Below, in pieces: positions 34,204-43,552 of a DNA stretch of 64,000 nt; position 1 is the stretch's first letter; the number at the start of each line of letters is the position of its first letter. The stretch spans positions 2,046,001 to 2,110,000 of the forward strand of contig NZ_CP137142.1 of NCBI RefSeq assembly GCF_045287255.1. Reading direction: 5' to 3'. The notes below the pieces were generated by a model. It was given only the letters and a program-made list of their open reading frames with translations. It did no database searches and was not told the DNA's origin. Position numbers and translations under genes: made by a program. Source of the DNA: Henriciella sp045287255. GTDB lineage: Bacteria; Pseudomonadota; Alphaproteobacteria; Caulobacterales; Hyphomonadaceae.

Positions 34204-35469
34204 TTGCACCATTTCAATTACAAATCCGGTCGCCTCCATTGCGAGGATGTAGACCTGCATGCCATCGCTGATGAAGTTGGCACACCTGTCTATGTCTATT
34301 CCAGCGCGACCTTGCGCCGTCATGCGAAAGTTATTCAGGGCGCGTTTGATGGCCAGGACTGCCTGATCGCTTACTCGGTCAAGGCCAATGGCAATATTGC
34401 GGTATTGAAAACGCTCGCTGCTGAAGGCTGTGGCGCAGATGTCGTCAGCGGTGGCGAGCTGTTGAAGGCGCGCAAGGCAGGTATCCCCGCCTCGAAAATC
34501 GTCTTTTCCGGGGTTGGCAAAACCCGTGAGGAAATGGCGCTGGGCCTGCGTGAAGGCATTCACCAGTTCAATGTCGAAAGCGGCGCAGAACTGCTGACCT
34601 TGTCCGAAGTCGCCCTCTCCATGGGCAAGGTTGCGCCTGTGGCCTTGCGCGTGAACCCGGATGTCGCCGCTGGCGGTCATCCCAACATCTCAACCGGTAA
34701 AGCTGGCGACAAATTTGGTGTACCATGGGCCGATGCCCCGGAACTCTACCATCAGGCAAAAGCGCTGCCCGGTATCAATGCGGTTGGCGTTGATGTGCAT
34801 ATTGGCTCGCAGATCGGTGACATTGCCCCGATGCGCGCGGCGTTTGAGAAGACCATTGGCCTCGTCAAGTTCCTCCGCGAACAGGGCCATGACCTCACCC
34901 GTGTCGATCTCGGCGGGGGGCTGGGAATTCCTTACAAGGCTGATGATAATCCTGCCCCGCCATCTGACTATGCGCAGATGATTGCCGAAGTGACCGGCAA
35001 TCTCGGACTTCAGGTCATCCTAGAGCCAGGGCGTGTCATCGCCGGCAATGCCGGTATTATGATCAGTGAAACACTCTATCACAAACCAGCCCCGGACCGG
35101 ACGTTCCTGATTGTCGATGCGGGCATGAATGACCTGATGCGCCCGGCCCTTTATCAGGCCCATCATGATATCATCCCGCTGAATGAACCCGGTGCAGACC
35201 ATCCGAGCGCGACTTATGACATTGTCGGCCCGATTTGTGAGTCGACCGACAAGTTTGCGGCTCAGCGTGAGATGCCGGAACTCGCCCCGGGTGAACGCAT
35301 TGCCTTTATGTCATCTGGAGCCTATGGCGCTGTGCTCTCCAGTCAGTACAATGTTCGTCCTCTGGTGGCCGAAGTTCTGGTCGATGGTGACAAGTTCGCC
35401 GTGATCCGTAAGCGCCCCAGTTTTGAAGAGATGATGGCATTGGAGCAGATACCCGATTGGCTGACCTGA
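34204..35469 (+). CDS. lysA: Diaminopimelate decarboxylase
   Basis: 421 residues, PLP-dependent, last step of lysine synthesis. The Lys of YSVKANGNIAVLK binds PLP; the glycine loop LGGGLGIPY and EPGRVIAGNAG are typical, and the second active-site segment is GPICESTDKFA. The family N-terminus (HHFNYKSGRLHCEDV) begins directly after the first codon, which here is TTG at 34204; no ATG or GTG lies nearby in frame, so this is a rare TTG start and the ribosome site is weak. It is 9 bases after the lipoprotein gene. Confidence 0.95.
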   Translation: MHHFNYKSGRLHCEDVDLHAIADEVGTPVYVYSSATLRRHAKVIQGAFDGQDCLIAYSVKANGNIAVLKTLAAEGCGADVVSGGELLKARKAGIPASKIVFSGVGKTREEMALGLREGIHQFNVESGAELLTLSEVALSMGKVAPVALRVNPDVAAGGHPNISTGKAGDKFGVPWADAPELYHQAKALPGINAVGVDVHIGSQIGDIAPMRAAFEKTIGLVKFLREQGHDLTRVDLGGGLGIPYKADDNPAPPSDYAQMIAEVTGNLGLQVILEPGRVIAGNAGIMISETLYHKPAPDRTFLIVDAGMNDLMRPALYQAHHDIIPLNEPGADHPSATYDIVGPICESTDKFAAQREMPELAPGERIAFMSSGAYGAVLSSQYNVRPLVAEVLVDGDKFAVIRKRPSFEEMMALEQIPDWLT

Positions 35470-38066
35470 ACCGCATTCCCGGCGTGAAAAGCCGCATCGC
35501 CCGAACCTATCGGCGGTTGCGGGATATCGCTGTATGGCGGTCATTCTGGCCTTTTATCGCAGCATGCGCTGCTTTCCTGTGTCTGGCACTCTTGGGTTTG
35601 CATGAACGTCTGCCGACCAAGCTGGCAGCCTTATCAACTCTTGCCTTTCTGATCTTCGCGCTGATCACGGCCCTGCGTGGCCTGCGGCACTATCGTGGCC
35701 CAAACCGTAATGATGCCGTTCGCGAACTCGACCACCAATCTGACCTGCGCCCACTCAGCAGCCTTCAGGATCGCCCGGCCAGACCAGAAGCTGAAGGGGT
35801 CATGCTCTGGCGGGCTCATGAGCAACGCCTGACCGATGCCATTCGCCGCCTGAAAGTTCCAACCTTCCGGGACATCTGGCGACGCGCAGACCCTTTCATG
35901 TTCCGCGCAATCCTGCCCGCTGCAATAATCAGCCTGCTTGTGGCCAATGGCACGGGCAGCCTTGATCGCCTCAGCAAGGCTTTCAGCCCGGATTATGGCA
36001 GCTTGCTGGGCGCTGAGAATATCCGGATCGAAGCCTGGATTACCCCGCCAGACTATAGCGGGCGGGCACCGATCTTTCTGGATCGCGATGAAAACACCCT
36101 AGAGGTTCCTGCCGGGTCAGTCGTAACGGTAAGGGCACAGGCTCCATCGGCACCAAAACTGCGCCTGGATGGACAGCGTCGTGAAACCCTCCCATTCGCA
36201 GCAACACCCGATGGCGCTTTTGAAGTCACTGCGACCCTCAAGACAAACACCACGCTGTCCGTGCGCTGGTGGGGTGAACGCCAAAGCTGGACGATACGTA
36301 CTGCGCCAGACAATCCGCCCAAAACCCTCTTTGTCTCCATGCCGACCCTTGGCGAGAATGATGAGACCGAGTTCACCTGGGCCATTGAGGATGACTATGG
36401 CGTCGCCAAGCTTGAGCTTGCCATCCGGCCAGAGAGTGATCCAACCCGCGCGCCAGATCTTATCCCGATTGAACTCGGTGCCTTGAACCCGACCGAGCTG
36501 ACCAAACGCGATAGCATAGATTTAACCCGTAATCGCTGGGCTGGCTCACGCGTTATTGTCAATCTCGTCGCTACGGATGCCGCGGGCCAAATGGGTGTCA
36601 GCGACACGTACGAGTTTATTCTTCCATCAAAGCTGCTTTTACAACCGCTGGCCAAAGCGATTCAGGACGCCCGGGTAACCCTCTTGCGAGAGGATAATCC
36701 CTACGACACCCTGCCAGAGCATACCGATTCACTCGTCTCTGGCGCTTTTTACACCTCGGCGACTCAGCGCCTGGGGACGGCCCCGGAAGGCATCCAGCGC
36801 GGGCACCTGATGCTTGATGCCATTACCTATGGCACACCAGACTATATCCGTGACTTGCTGGTCTATACCAGCTTGCGGTCCGCTATGCGGGAGATCGAAG
36901 CCGCCAGCAATACCGAAACCTCAAAGGCTCTGGATGAGATGCTTTGGGCGGTCAGCTTGCGCGCTGAGTATGGCACATCGGCAGATGCCTATGCACGCCT
37001 TCTGGCGGCGCGGAATGCTCTGGAAGAAGCCTTGCGCGATGGCGCGAGTGAAGAGGAAATTCAGCGCCTGACCGAAGCCTTTCGTCAGGCCGCGATGAAT
37101 TACCTGGCGGCCCGGATGGCTGAAGCGATGGCCAATGGATTGGCCGCACCGCAGCAACCTCAGGATGGCGCTGCTGGTGGTCAGGGACCAAACCTTGGCG
37201 GGCAGGACTTTGCCGACATGCTTGATGCTCTGGAAGAGCTGGCTGAAACCGGAGCCGCTGATCAGGCAAGACAATTGCTATCTGACATCACGAACATGCT
37301 GGAAAACCTGAATTTCCAACAAGGCGGCGCTGGCGGTGATGGAATGCCCGGCCTGCCCGGACAACAGGGCGATGGTTCAGAGGATGAAAACGTCCCGCAG
37401 GAAGAGCGCGAATTGTCCGATACAATGCGTGAGCTTTCGGACATTCTCCGCCAACAGCGTAATCTCAATGACGAAACACTCGCGCAGCAACGCGGCGAGC
37501 GTAATGGTCAGGGGCAACAAGGACAAAACAACCAGCCCGGTGGTCAAGGACCAGGATCGGAAGCGCCGGGTGGCTCAGGTGAGCAAAGTTTGGCGGAACA
37601 ACAAGACCGTTTGGCTGATCTGGTGGATCGCCTGATTGAGCGTTCAGAGAATGGTGAGTTTGGTGCAGGCGGCATCGTTGATGAAGATGCTCTGGAGGCG
37701 ATTGAACGGGCTCAGCGCCGCGCTGGAAATGCTCTGGAAGAAGGCAATGAGCTACGGGCTCTGCGCAATCAGGAAAATGCAACAGAGCAGCTACGCGACC
37801 TCGCAGAAGACCTCGCCGCAGAATTGGATGCTCTACGCGCCGCACGTCTTGGTGAGCAATTCGGCAATGGCACGGAACCCGGTGGCAGCGACCCATTCGG
37901 TCGCTCACCAAATGGCGGCATTGGCTCAGACAGTGACGTTGATATCCCTGACCAACTCGAACGCCAGCGCGCATTGGATATTCTTGAAGAACTCCGCCGA
38001 CGCTATGGCGACACGATTGATGAAGAAGAGCGTGAATACCTCGAGCGGTTGCTGGACCGATTCTAA
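35457..38066 (+). CDS. TIGR02302/DUF4175 family membrane protein
   Basis: About 869 residues. Two to three membrane helices lie near the N-terminus (WRSFWPFIAACAAFLCLALL and following). A large periplasmic region comes next, with a Gln/Gly/Glu-rich low-complexity stretch (about residues 555-710) and helical ends. This matches the alphaproteobacterial family TIGR02302 that follows lysA; function unknown. The start is uncertain: TTG 35457 overlaps the lysA stop by 13 bases, GTG 35484 is an alternative. No ATG fits near the conserved N-terminus. Confidence 0.85.
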   Translation: MADLNRIPGVKSRIARTYRRLRDIAVWRSFWPFIAACAAFLCLALLGLHERLPTKLAALSTLAFLIFALITALRGLRHYRGPNRNDAVRELDHQSDLRPLSSLQDRPARPEAEGVMLWRAHEQRLTDAIRRLKVPTFRDIWRRADPFMFRAILPAAIISLLVANGTGSLDRLSKAFSPDYGSLLGAENIRIEAWITPPDYSGRAPIFLDRDENTLEVPAGSVVTVRAQAPSAPKLRLDGQRRETLPFAATPDGAFEVTATLKTNTTLSVRWWGERQSWTIRTAPDNPPKTLFVSMPTLGENDETEFTWAIEDDYGVAKLELAIRPESDPTRAPDLIPIELGALNPTELTKRDSIDLTRNRWAGSRVIVNLVATDAAGQMGVSDTYEFILPSKLLLQPLAKAIQDARVTLLREDNPYDTLPEHTDSLVSGAFYTSATQRLGTAPEGIQRGHLMLDAITYGTPDYIRDLLVYTSLRSAMREIEAASNTETSKALDEMLWAVSLRAEYGTSADAYARLLAARNALEEALRDGASEEEIQRLTEAFRQAAMNYLAARMAEAMANGLAAPQQPQDGAAGGQGPNLGGQDFADMLDALEELAETGAADQARQLLSDITNMLENLNFQQGGAGGDGMPGLPGQQGDGSEDENVPQEERELSDTMRELSDILRQQRNLNDETLAQQRGERNGQGQQGQNNQPGGQGPGSEAPGGSGEQSLAEQQDRLADLVDRLIERSENGEFGAGGIVDEDALEAIERAQRRAGNALEEGNELRALRNQENATEQLRDLAEDLAAELDALRAARLGEQFGNGTEPGGSDPFGRSPNGGIGSDSDVDIPDQLERQRALDILEELRRRYGDTIDEEEREYLERLLDRF

Positions 38067-38096
38067 GCCGAACCGATCCAGCCTTTCATAAACCGC

Positions 38097-39005
38097 TTAT
38101 TCCGCAGGCTTGCGGAACTTCAATGTCATGCGGTCGGACTCGCCAATCGCTTCATAGGTCGCCGCATCAAAACCTTCAGGTGTATTGCCTTCACGGTCTG
38201 CGGTGCGGCTAACCGGGGGCAAGGTCCAAACCCCAAATGGGTGATCAGCCGTATCAGCCGGGTTGGCATTGATCTCGCTCGCTTCAACGAACTCAAATCC
38301 GGCAGCCACAGCCAGAGCCTTCACAAAGTCCTCATGGACGTAACCCGTGCTACCCCGCGGGTCCTGCTCAGCGGTGGAGGGCAAACGGTGCTCAACCACA
38401 CCCAGAACGCCGCCCGGCTTCAGGGCATCATAGGCGTCAGTGAAGAATTTCGCCGTATAATCCCCGCCCATCCAATTGTGGACATTGCGGAAGGTCAGGA
38501 CGGCATCAACACTACCAGCCTCTGCCAGAGGACCAGATTCAGCTGAAAATGCGCTGTATTCGAGTGTTCCGAAGGTTTCGGGATCAGCCTCATACTTGGC
38601 CTTGAACTCAGTAATGCGTTCTTCAATCCGGGTACGGCGGTCACCTTCAAAGACATTCACATCCCAAATAGCCGCAATCAGCGTACCCTCGCCGGTTGCC
38701 AGATACGGGGCCAGGATATTGGTGTACCAGCCACCACCCGGCCAGATCTCTACGACGGTATCATCGGCATCAACCTCAAAGAATTCCAGCGTTTCTGCTG
38801 GATTCCGCCAAGTATCGCGGGCCTTCTCGGCATCGCTACGCCATGCGCCCGCCAGAACGGTCTCCATCGCACTTGGCGCTTCAACTTCAGCAACAGGTGC
38901 CTCAGCAGGCGGTGTTTCAACCTCTGGAACCGTCGGCTCTTCTGCGCCGCCACAAGCCGCCAAAGCCAATGCGGCCACGCCGCCAATCAGGATACGTTTC
39001 ATCAT
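38097..39005 (-). CDS. Lipoprotein with SAM-methyltransferase fold (copy 1)
   Basis: 302 residues. A signal peptide with lipobox LAAC is followed by a Pro/Glu/Ala-rich linker (to about residue 45) and a class I methyltransferase domain: VVEIWPGGGWYTNIL as motif I, DAVLTFRNVHNWMG as motif IV and ALKPGGVLGVVEHR as the post-motif. It belongs to the COG4798-type predicted methyltransferases. A lipoprotein signal on a SAM-dependent fold is odd because SAM is cytoplasmic. A close paralogue is encoded at 44125-45027; both end in EAIGES-RMTLKF-KPA. Divergent from hsp20. Confidence 0.83.
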   Translation of the reverse strand: MMKRILIGGVAALALAACGGAEEPTVPEVETPPAEAPVAEVEAPSAMETVLAGAWRSDAEKARDTWRNPAETLEFFEVDADDTVVEIWPGGGWYTNILAPYLATGEGTLIAAIWDVNVFEGDRRTRIEERITEFKAKYEADPETFGTLEYSAFSAESGPLAEAGSVDAVLTFRNVHNWMGGDYTAKFFTDAYDALKPGGVLGVVEHRLPSTAEQDPRGSTGYVHEDFVKALAVAAGFEFVEASEINANPADTADHPFGVWTLPPVSRTADREGNTPEGFDAATYEAIGESDRMTLKFRKPAE

Positions 39006-39021
39006 CTCTCTCCATTAAGGG

Positions 39022-39050
39022 CTTGAATCGCCCGTTTGCCCTCTCCACAT
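39022..39050 (+). promoter_or_regulatory. RpoH-type promoter of hsp20
   Basis: CTTG (39022-39025), 17 bases, then CTCCACAT (39043-39050). The clpB leader has the same layout, CTTG-N17-CCCCACAT. This resembles sigma-32 promoters of alphaproteobacteria (CTTG, 17-18 bases, a C-rich -10). Transcription from here would give a 5' leader of about 140 bases containing the ROSE-like hairpins. Confidence 0.65.
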
Positions 39051-39141
39051 ACGTCATGTTCCGGCGCTGCCAAGCGGGTCGGGACCGGAAAATCTGCCAG
39101 TGCCGATGGTCGGGCTGGATATACAGACGCTCCGAACCCTC

Positions 39142-39199
39142 GCTGCATAGGCTGTCAGACCGCCTGCAGCACACAGTTGCTAGTGAAAGGACTGTACAC
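39142..39199 (+). ncRNA. ROSE-like RNA thermometer in the hsp20 leader
   Basis: The last hairpin pairs ACAGTT-G-CT (39173-39181) with AGGACTGT (39188-39195), leaving one bulged G (39179) and a 6-base loop. The 3' arm contains the Shine-Dalgarno AGGA, 8 bases before the ATG. A UUGCU with a bulged or mispaired G masking the AGGA is the defining feature of ROSE elements of rhizobial small heat-shock genes. A second stem lies just upstream (GCTGCA 39142-39147 with TGCAGC 39165-39170). The structure should melt at heat-shock temperature. Confidence 0.75.
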
Positions 39200-39676
39200 A
39201 TGAGTACGATTGATCTGACCCCCCTTTACCGCACCATGGTTGGCTTTGACCGTATGGCCAATATGATCGACAACGCTGCCCGCCTTGATGGCGCACAGGG
39301 CTACCCGCCTTATAATATTGAGCGCGTTGCTGATGATGAATTCGCGATCGAAATCGCAGTTGCTGGCTTTGGTGAAGAAGACCTTGAGATTGAAACCAAA
39401 GATGGCCTCCTTACCGTTGCAGGCCGCAAAGCTCCTGTCGAAGATGCAGAAGAACGCCAGTTCCTGCACCGTGGCATTGCCGAGCGTGGCTTCCTTCGCC
39501 GCTTCCAACTCGCAGATCATGTGATCGTCACCGGAGCAGAGCTGAAGAACGGTCTTTTGCGAATTGAACTGGTTCGTGAGTTGCCAGAAGCGAAAAAGCC
39601 GCGCAAGATTGAAATCGGCGCTCCGGCTAAAGGCCGTAAGCCAAAATTGATCGAAGGCGACAAGTCTGCCGCTTAG
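39200..39676 (+). CDS. Small heat-shock protein Hsp20 (IbpA-like)
   Basis: 158 residues from ATG 39200. The alpha-crystallin domain spans about residues 35-130 (PPYNIERVADDEFAIEIAVAGF, GLLTVAGRK, FLHRGIAERGFLRRFQLADHV), and the C-terminal IEI motif that docks neighbouring dimers is present in RKIEIGAPA. It is a class A sHSP that holds unfolding proteins. Control by an RpoH promoter and a ROSE-like thermometer is seen upstream. A terminator follows. Confidence 0.95.
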   Translation: MSTIDLTPLYRTMVGFDRMANMIDNAARLDGAQGYPPYNIERVADDEFAIEIAVAGFGEEDLEIETKDGLLTVAGRKAPVEDAEERQFLHRGIAERGFLRRFQLADHVIVTGAELKNGLLRIELVRELPEAKKPRKIEIGAPAKGRKPKLIEGDKSAA

Positions 39677-39699
39677 ATCCTCCAAAGGTGCATGAATAG

Positions 39700-39729
39700 C
39701 GCTCCGGACCGCAAGGTCTGGAGCGTTTT
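39700..39729 (+). terminator. Intrinsic terminator after hsp20
   Basis: CGCTCCGGACC (39700-39710) pairs with GGTCTGGAGCG (39715-39725) with one G-U, 4-base loop, then TTTT. It lies 23 bases past the hsp20 stop and ends 17 bases before the convergent acyl-CoA synthetase stop. Confidence 0.88.
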
Positions 39730-39745
39730 CAGTTTGGAGGCGGGC

Positions 39746-41275
39746 TTAAATCTTCCGGCCCGTCTCTTCCCAGTATGGCGCGCGTAGGCGCTGCTTGAAA
39801 ATCTTGCCGCTATCCTCTCGCGGCAATGTTTCATGAACATCAAGTTTTCTGGGAATCTTGAAACGGGCAATTCGGGGTTCCAGAAAGCCCTGCATCGACT
39901 CCAATGTGACCTCTCGCCCGGGTGCCTGTTCCACAGCCGCAACTACCATCTCACCAAACTCAGCATGTGGCGCTCCGAACACAGCGCAATCGACAATACC
40001 CGGCATCTCGATAAGAGCCGCCTCAATCTCCGCCGGGAAAATATTGGCACCACCGGAAATGATCATGTCTTTCTTGCGGTCACTGATGAAGAGGTAATCA
40101 TCCTCATCCAAGTAACCAATATCCCCGACTGTAGCATGCTGCCCATAGCGCTGCCCCTTCAGGTCCCCATCGGTATTGGAATAGGAAAAATCGCCAAACA
40201 TGGGCAGATAGACATAAATCGATCCGGCTTCCCCAACGGGCATCTCATTCTGATCATCATCCAGAATCTTGATCGAGCCGCCAGGCAGGACTTTACCAAC
40301 CGATCCTGGCTTACGCTGCGCCTCTTCAGACGAGATCAGCGTCATGAAGCCGATCTCACTCGCCCCGTAAGACTCATAGAAAATCGGACCCAGCCAATCG
40401 ATCATCGCCTGCTTCACATCGCGCGGCCAGGCAGACCCGGTTGAGATTCCAAACCGCAAGGTGGATGTGTCATACTTGTTTCGCACGGCTTCTGGCAGCT
40501 TCAGCAGACGCACCATCATGGTCGGAACAATATAGCAATGGGTAATCCCGAAACGCTCGACATCGGATAGGAATGTCTCAGCATCAAACTTCGGCGAGAT
40601 GTGCAGTTCGGCAAACCCGGCAGCCATGCAGAAGGTCGACAAGGCATTCGGAGCACTGTGATACAACGGCGCGGCGGTATAAAAGCGGTCTCCAGGCTTC
40701 AATTGCAACACCGCTTCAGCAAGTCCAGCATAGGTTTGATAGGGATCTGGACGCTCCAGATCGACGGCCCGGCGAATGCCTTTCGGGCGGCCCGTGCTGC
40801 CGGACGTGTACGCCAACATGCCGCGAAACCGCAGGGGATCTGCGTCTATCGGTGTCGCTTCCGCGATCAACGCATTCAGGTCCTCCTGCCCGTCAGCGAT
40901 TGCAGGATTGACCCCATAGGTGATGACAATCTCATAGGGTGTGGTCGCGGCCAGCACGGGAATAGCCAACGCATCATCACCACTAAACTTGGCTGTCAGA
41001 TCGCTATGCCCTATCAGAACCTTGGCCTGCGCATCCTCCAGTATTTGTGTGACCTCCTGGGCGGAGCCATGCCAATTCAGGGTCACAAAATATGCACCCA
41101 GATGACGGCACGCCTCAATCACTTCCATATAGAGCGTATCATTGCGCAGCAGAACCGCTACGGCATCATCCTCGCCAATACCGCAATGACTAAGGATCGC
41201 GGCTAAACGTTTGGCCCGGTCCAGAAACACCGATCGTTCAGTTTTGCGTCCAGCCATATACAAATCATTGGCCAT
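39746..41275 (-). CDS. AMP-binding acyl-CoA synthetase family enzyme
   Basis: 509 residues from ATG 41275 (a TTG just before is in frame). An ANL-superfamily ligase that adenylates a carboxylate and passes it to CoA. The P-loop YTSGSTGRPKG, the YGASEIGF motif, the hinge GDIGYLDEDDYLFISDRKKDMI and the catalytic Lys in EDSGKIFKQRLR are present. The substrate is not evident; the sequence is nearest to long- or medium-chain and cyclohexanecarboxylate-type ligases in style. Single gene between hsp20 and the glycosyltransferase gene. Confidence 0.92.
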   Translation of the reverse strand: MANDLYMAGRKTERSVFLDRAKRLAAILSHCGIGEDDAVAVLLRNDTLYMEVIEACRHLGAYFVTLNWHGSAQEVTQILEDAQAKVLIGHSDLTAKFSGDDALAIPVLAATTPYEIVITYGVNPAIADGQEDLNALIAEATPIDADPLRFRGMLAYTSGSTGRPKGIRRAVDLERPDPYQTYAGLAEAVLQLKPGDRFYTAAPLYHSAPNALSTFCMAAGFAELHISPKFDAETFLSDVERFGITHCYIVPTMMVRLLKLPEAVRNKYDTSTLRFGISTGSAWPRDVKQAMIDWLGPIFYESYGASEIGFMTLISSEEAQRKPGSVGKVLPGGSIKILDDDQNEMPVGEAGSIYVYLPMFGDFSYSNTDGDLKGQRYGQHATVGDIGYLDEDDYLFISDRKKDMIISGGANIFPAEIEAALIEMPGIVDCAVFGAPHAEFGEMVVAAVEQAPGREVTLESMQGFLEPRIARFKIPRKLDVHETLPREDSGKIFKQRLRAPYWEETGRKI

Positions 41276-41367
41276 CAAAGGTTCCTCACGCTTTTTTTCT
41301 TAACCATAAAACGTAGATTACAATGAAAGGCCACTCAACGGTGTCGCGCGGTTAACTAAACACAGCG

Positions 41368-42504
41368 CTATACAGAAAGACCTGCAATTCTCATCAAATG
41401 GTCCTCAAGTTTTACACTCTGTTTTTGCAGGTTGAAACTTTCCAGAGCAAAGGCACGTCCAGCCTCTCCCATGGCCGCCGTTGCCGCGGGATCCATCAGC
41501 ATTTTTCGCAAACTCTCAGCCAGCCCCCGCACATCGCCTTCATCGACGAGGTAACCCGTCTCGCCCTCTTTGACACATTCGGTTATCCCGGCGTGACGGG
41601 TCGCGGCTAGTGCGCAGCCCGAGAGCATGGCTTCGATACAAACCAGCGGCAGCCCCTCGGCATCCCCGGATGGCGCACGCTTGGACGGGATACAGGCGAT
41701 CCGTGCTTGCGCCCAATGCCCCGGCATCTCATCAGCAGGCACCCATCCAGCTAGCTCAACCTTTACACCAGATGCAGCAAGCTTGTCGTGTAAGCCCTGC
41801 TCAAACGCATCGCGCTGCCCTTCCGGCTTGTTCCCACACAGGCGCACAGTCCAGCCATTCAAGGCATCGCCGAGCAGGGATAGCGCCTCAATCAGCGTAT
41901 CAATCCCCTTTTTCGGCGACCACCGCCCGGCAAAGACGATCAGGTCCTGCTTGTCGCCCGGCTGAAACTTCTCCGGATCAGCGGTATTGTGATGGACCAC
42001 CATTTTCTCGTCGGGTGCGCCCTTGCCCAGCAGCTCACGGCGAATGAAATCAGAGCAGGGCAGGATCAAATCTGCCTCATCCCAGAGGGCTTGCCGACGC
42101 CGATTATAGACCCTTGTAAAACTGTTCTTGGTATTGCTCTTCTTGGTCGCATCACCACCATAATAAGTAACCGCCAGAGGCAGATTAAGCTTGCGTGCCA
42201 AAGGCAAGGCATAAGCCCCAGATTTACCAAAGCTTGCATGGATAGCGATGGGGTTCAGGTCACGCAGGGTCTGCTCTAGCTTTCCTGAAATCATACCGAA
42301 CTGTTTGAACCCGTTCACACCCATTGGTCCATGCAGGGACGAAAGATCAATCGCTTCTGCGCCCTGCGGCACAGAGCCGTTGATCGTATGGCCAATGTAT
42401 ACCGGCTTCAGGCGGCTAAACGCACTGTAACCGCGTGGGATAAAGCTCTCAGACGGGGTGAACATCTTATCGCAATAAGCAAGGATCTTGCGCGGTTCTG
42501 TCAT
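41368..42504 (-). CDS. Family 4 glycosyltransferase
   Basis: 378 residues from ATG 42504, which overlaps the galE stop (ATGA). GT-B fold: a Rossmann-like N-half with HASFGKSGAYALPLARKL, then the donor-binding half with VFAGRWSPKKGIDTLIEAL and the EX7E-type segment around EGLPLVCIEAMLSGCALAAT. Probably adds a sugar to an envelope polysaccharide, with the adjacent galE providing UDP-galactose or a related donor. Confidence 0.9.
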   Translation of the reverse strand: MTEPRKILAYCDKMFTPSESFIPRGYSAFSRLKPVYIGHTINGSVPQGAEAIDLSSLHGPMGVNGFKQFGMISGKLEQTLRDLNPIAIHASFGKSGAYALPLARKLNLPLAVTYYGGDATKKSNTKNSFTRVYNRRRQALWDEADLILPCSDFIRRELLGKGAPDEKMVVHHNTADPEKFQPGDKQDLIVFAGRWSPKKGIDTLIEALSLLGDALNGWTVRLCGNKPEGQRDAFEQGLHDKLAASGVKVELAGWVPADEMPGHWAQARIACIPSKRAPSGDAEGLPLVCIEAMLSGCALAATRHAGITECVKEGETGYLVDEGDVRGLAESLRKMLMDPAATAAMGEAGRAFALESFNLQKQSVKLEDHLMRIAGLSV

Positions 42505-43478
42505 GATGCTTCCTTTTGAAACCAGTCCCATGCCGTGCGCAGTACTGTATCGAGGTCAGAGCGTTCAGGCCGCCAGCCTAATACGCGCTCAGCTTTTTCA
42601 GCGCTTGCGACAAGGCTCGGTGGATCACCGGGACGGCGGTCTGCGATGACGCGTGGCACTTCTTTGCCCGCGACGCGCGATACCGCATCAGCCAGTTCCA
42701 TAACGCTATAGCCGCGCCCGGTGCCAAGATTGAAAATATCGCTCGCGCCGCCACGGTCGAGATAATCAAGCGCGCGCCAGTGGGCATCGGCAAGATCACT
42801 GACATGTACATAATCGCGCACAGGCGTGCCGTCTGGCGTGTCATAATCCCCGCCCAAAATGTTGAACGTAAAGGTGCCATCCATCGCGCCTTTAATGGCC
42901 AGCGGAATGACATGTGGTTCGGGGTCATGGCGCTCGCCTGTTTCCCCATCTGGGTCACAGCCCCCCGCATTGAAATAACGTAGGATCACCGAAGCAATGT
43001 CATGCGCCATGCCATAATCCTGGATCATACGTTCACAGATCATCTTGCTGGCACCATAGGGATTGATCGGCTGCTGCGGTGTAGCCTCGGTGATCATCTC
43101 TTCATGTACGCCATAAGTGGCACAGGAGGATGAGAAAACCATTTGCTTCACATCAGCAGCGACCATCGCATCGAGCAAGCTCATCGTTCCAGCCACATTA
43201 TTGCGATAATAGATTTCTGGCTGCTGCATGGACTCAGCGACATAGGCAAACGCGGCAAAATGCGCGATCGCATCCGGGCGCACCTCTTTGAGAGCCTGTG
43301 TCAGCGCCTGCGTATCGAGGATATCCCCCTCAATCAGCGGGCCCCACTTCACCAGATCACGGTGCCCACGCGAAAGATTATCATAGGTGACAACTTCCCA
43401 TCCAGCTTTGGCAAAAGCCTTGGCGCTGTGGCTGCCGACATAGCCTGCCCCGCCGGTCACAAAGACTGTCTTGGTCAT
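42501..43478 (-). CDS. galE: UDP-glucose 4-epimerase
   Basis: 325 residues from ATG 43478, AAAGGGA before it (a GTG directly upstream is in frame). Extended short-chain dehydrogenase: TGGAGYVGSHSA, the SSSCATYG segment and the YGASK catalytic Tyr-Lys. Interconverts UDP-glucose and UDP-galactose. Translationally coupled to the GT4 gene downstream, so the two form a sugar-supply and transfer pair. Confidence 0.94.
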   Translation of the reverse strand: MTKTVFVTGGAGYVGSHSAKAFAKAGWEVVTYDNLSRGHRDLVKWGPLIEGDILDTQALTQALKEVRPDAIAHFAAFAYVAESMQQPEIYYRNNVAGTMSLLDAMVAADVKQMVFSSSCATYGVHEEMITEATPQQPINPYGASKMICERMIQDYGMAHDIASVILRYFNAGGCDPDGETGERHDPEPHVIPLAIKGAMDGTFTFNILGGDYDTPDGTPVRDYVHVSDLADAHWRALDYLDRGGASDIFNLGTGRGYSVMELADAVSRVAGKEVPRVIADRRPGDPPSLVASAEKAERVLGWRPERSDLDTVLRTAWDWFQKEAS

Positions 43479-43552
43479 CACAGCATCCCTTTGAGCGTTA
43501 CAGGTTGCCTAGGTGAGCCAAGGCTGCGGGTCAAACGACAGAGGCAGAGACG

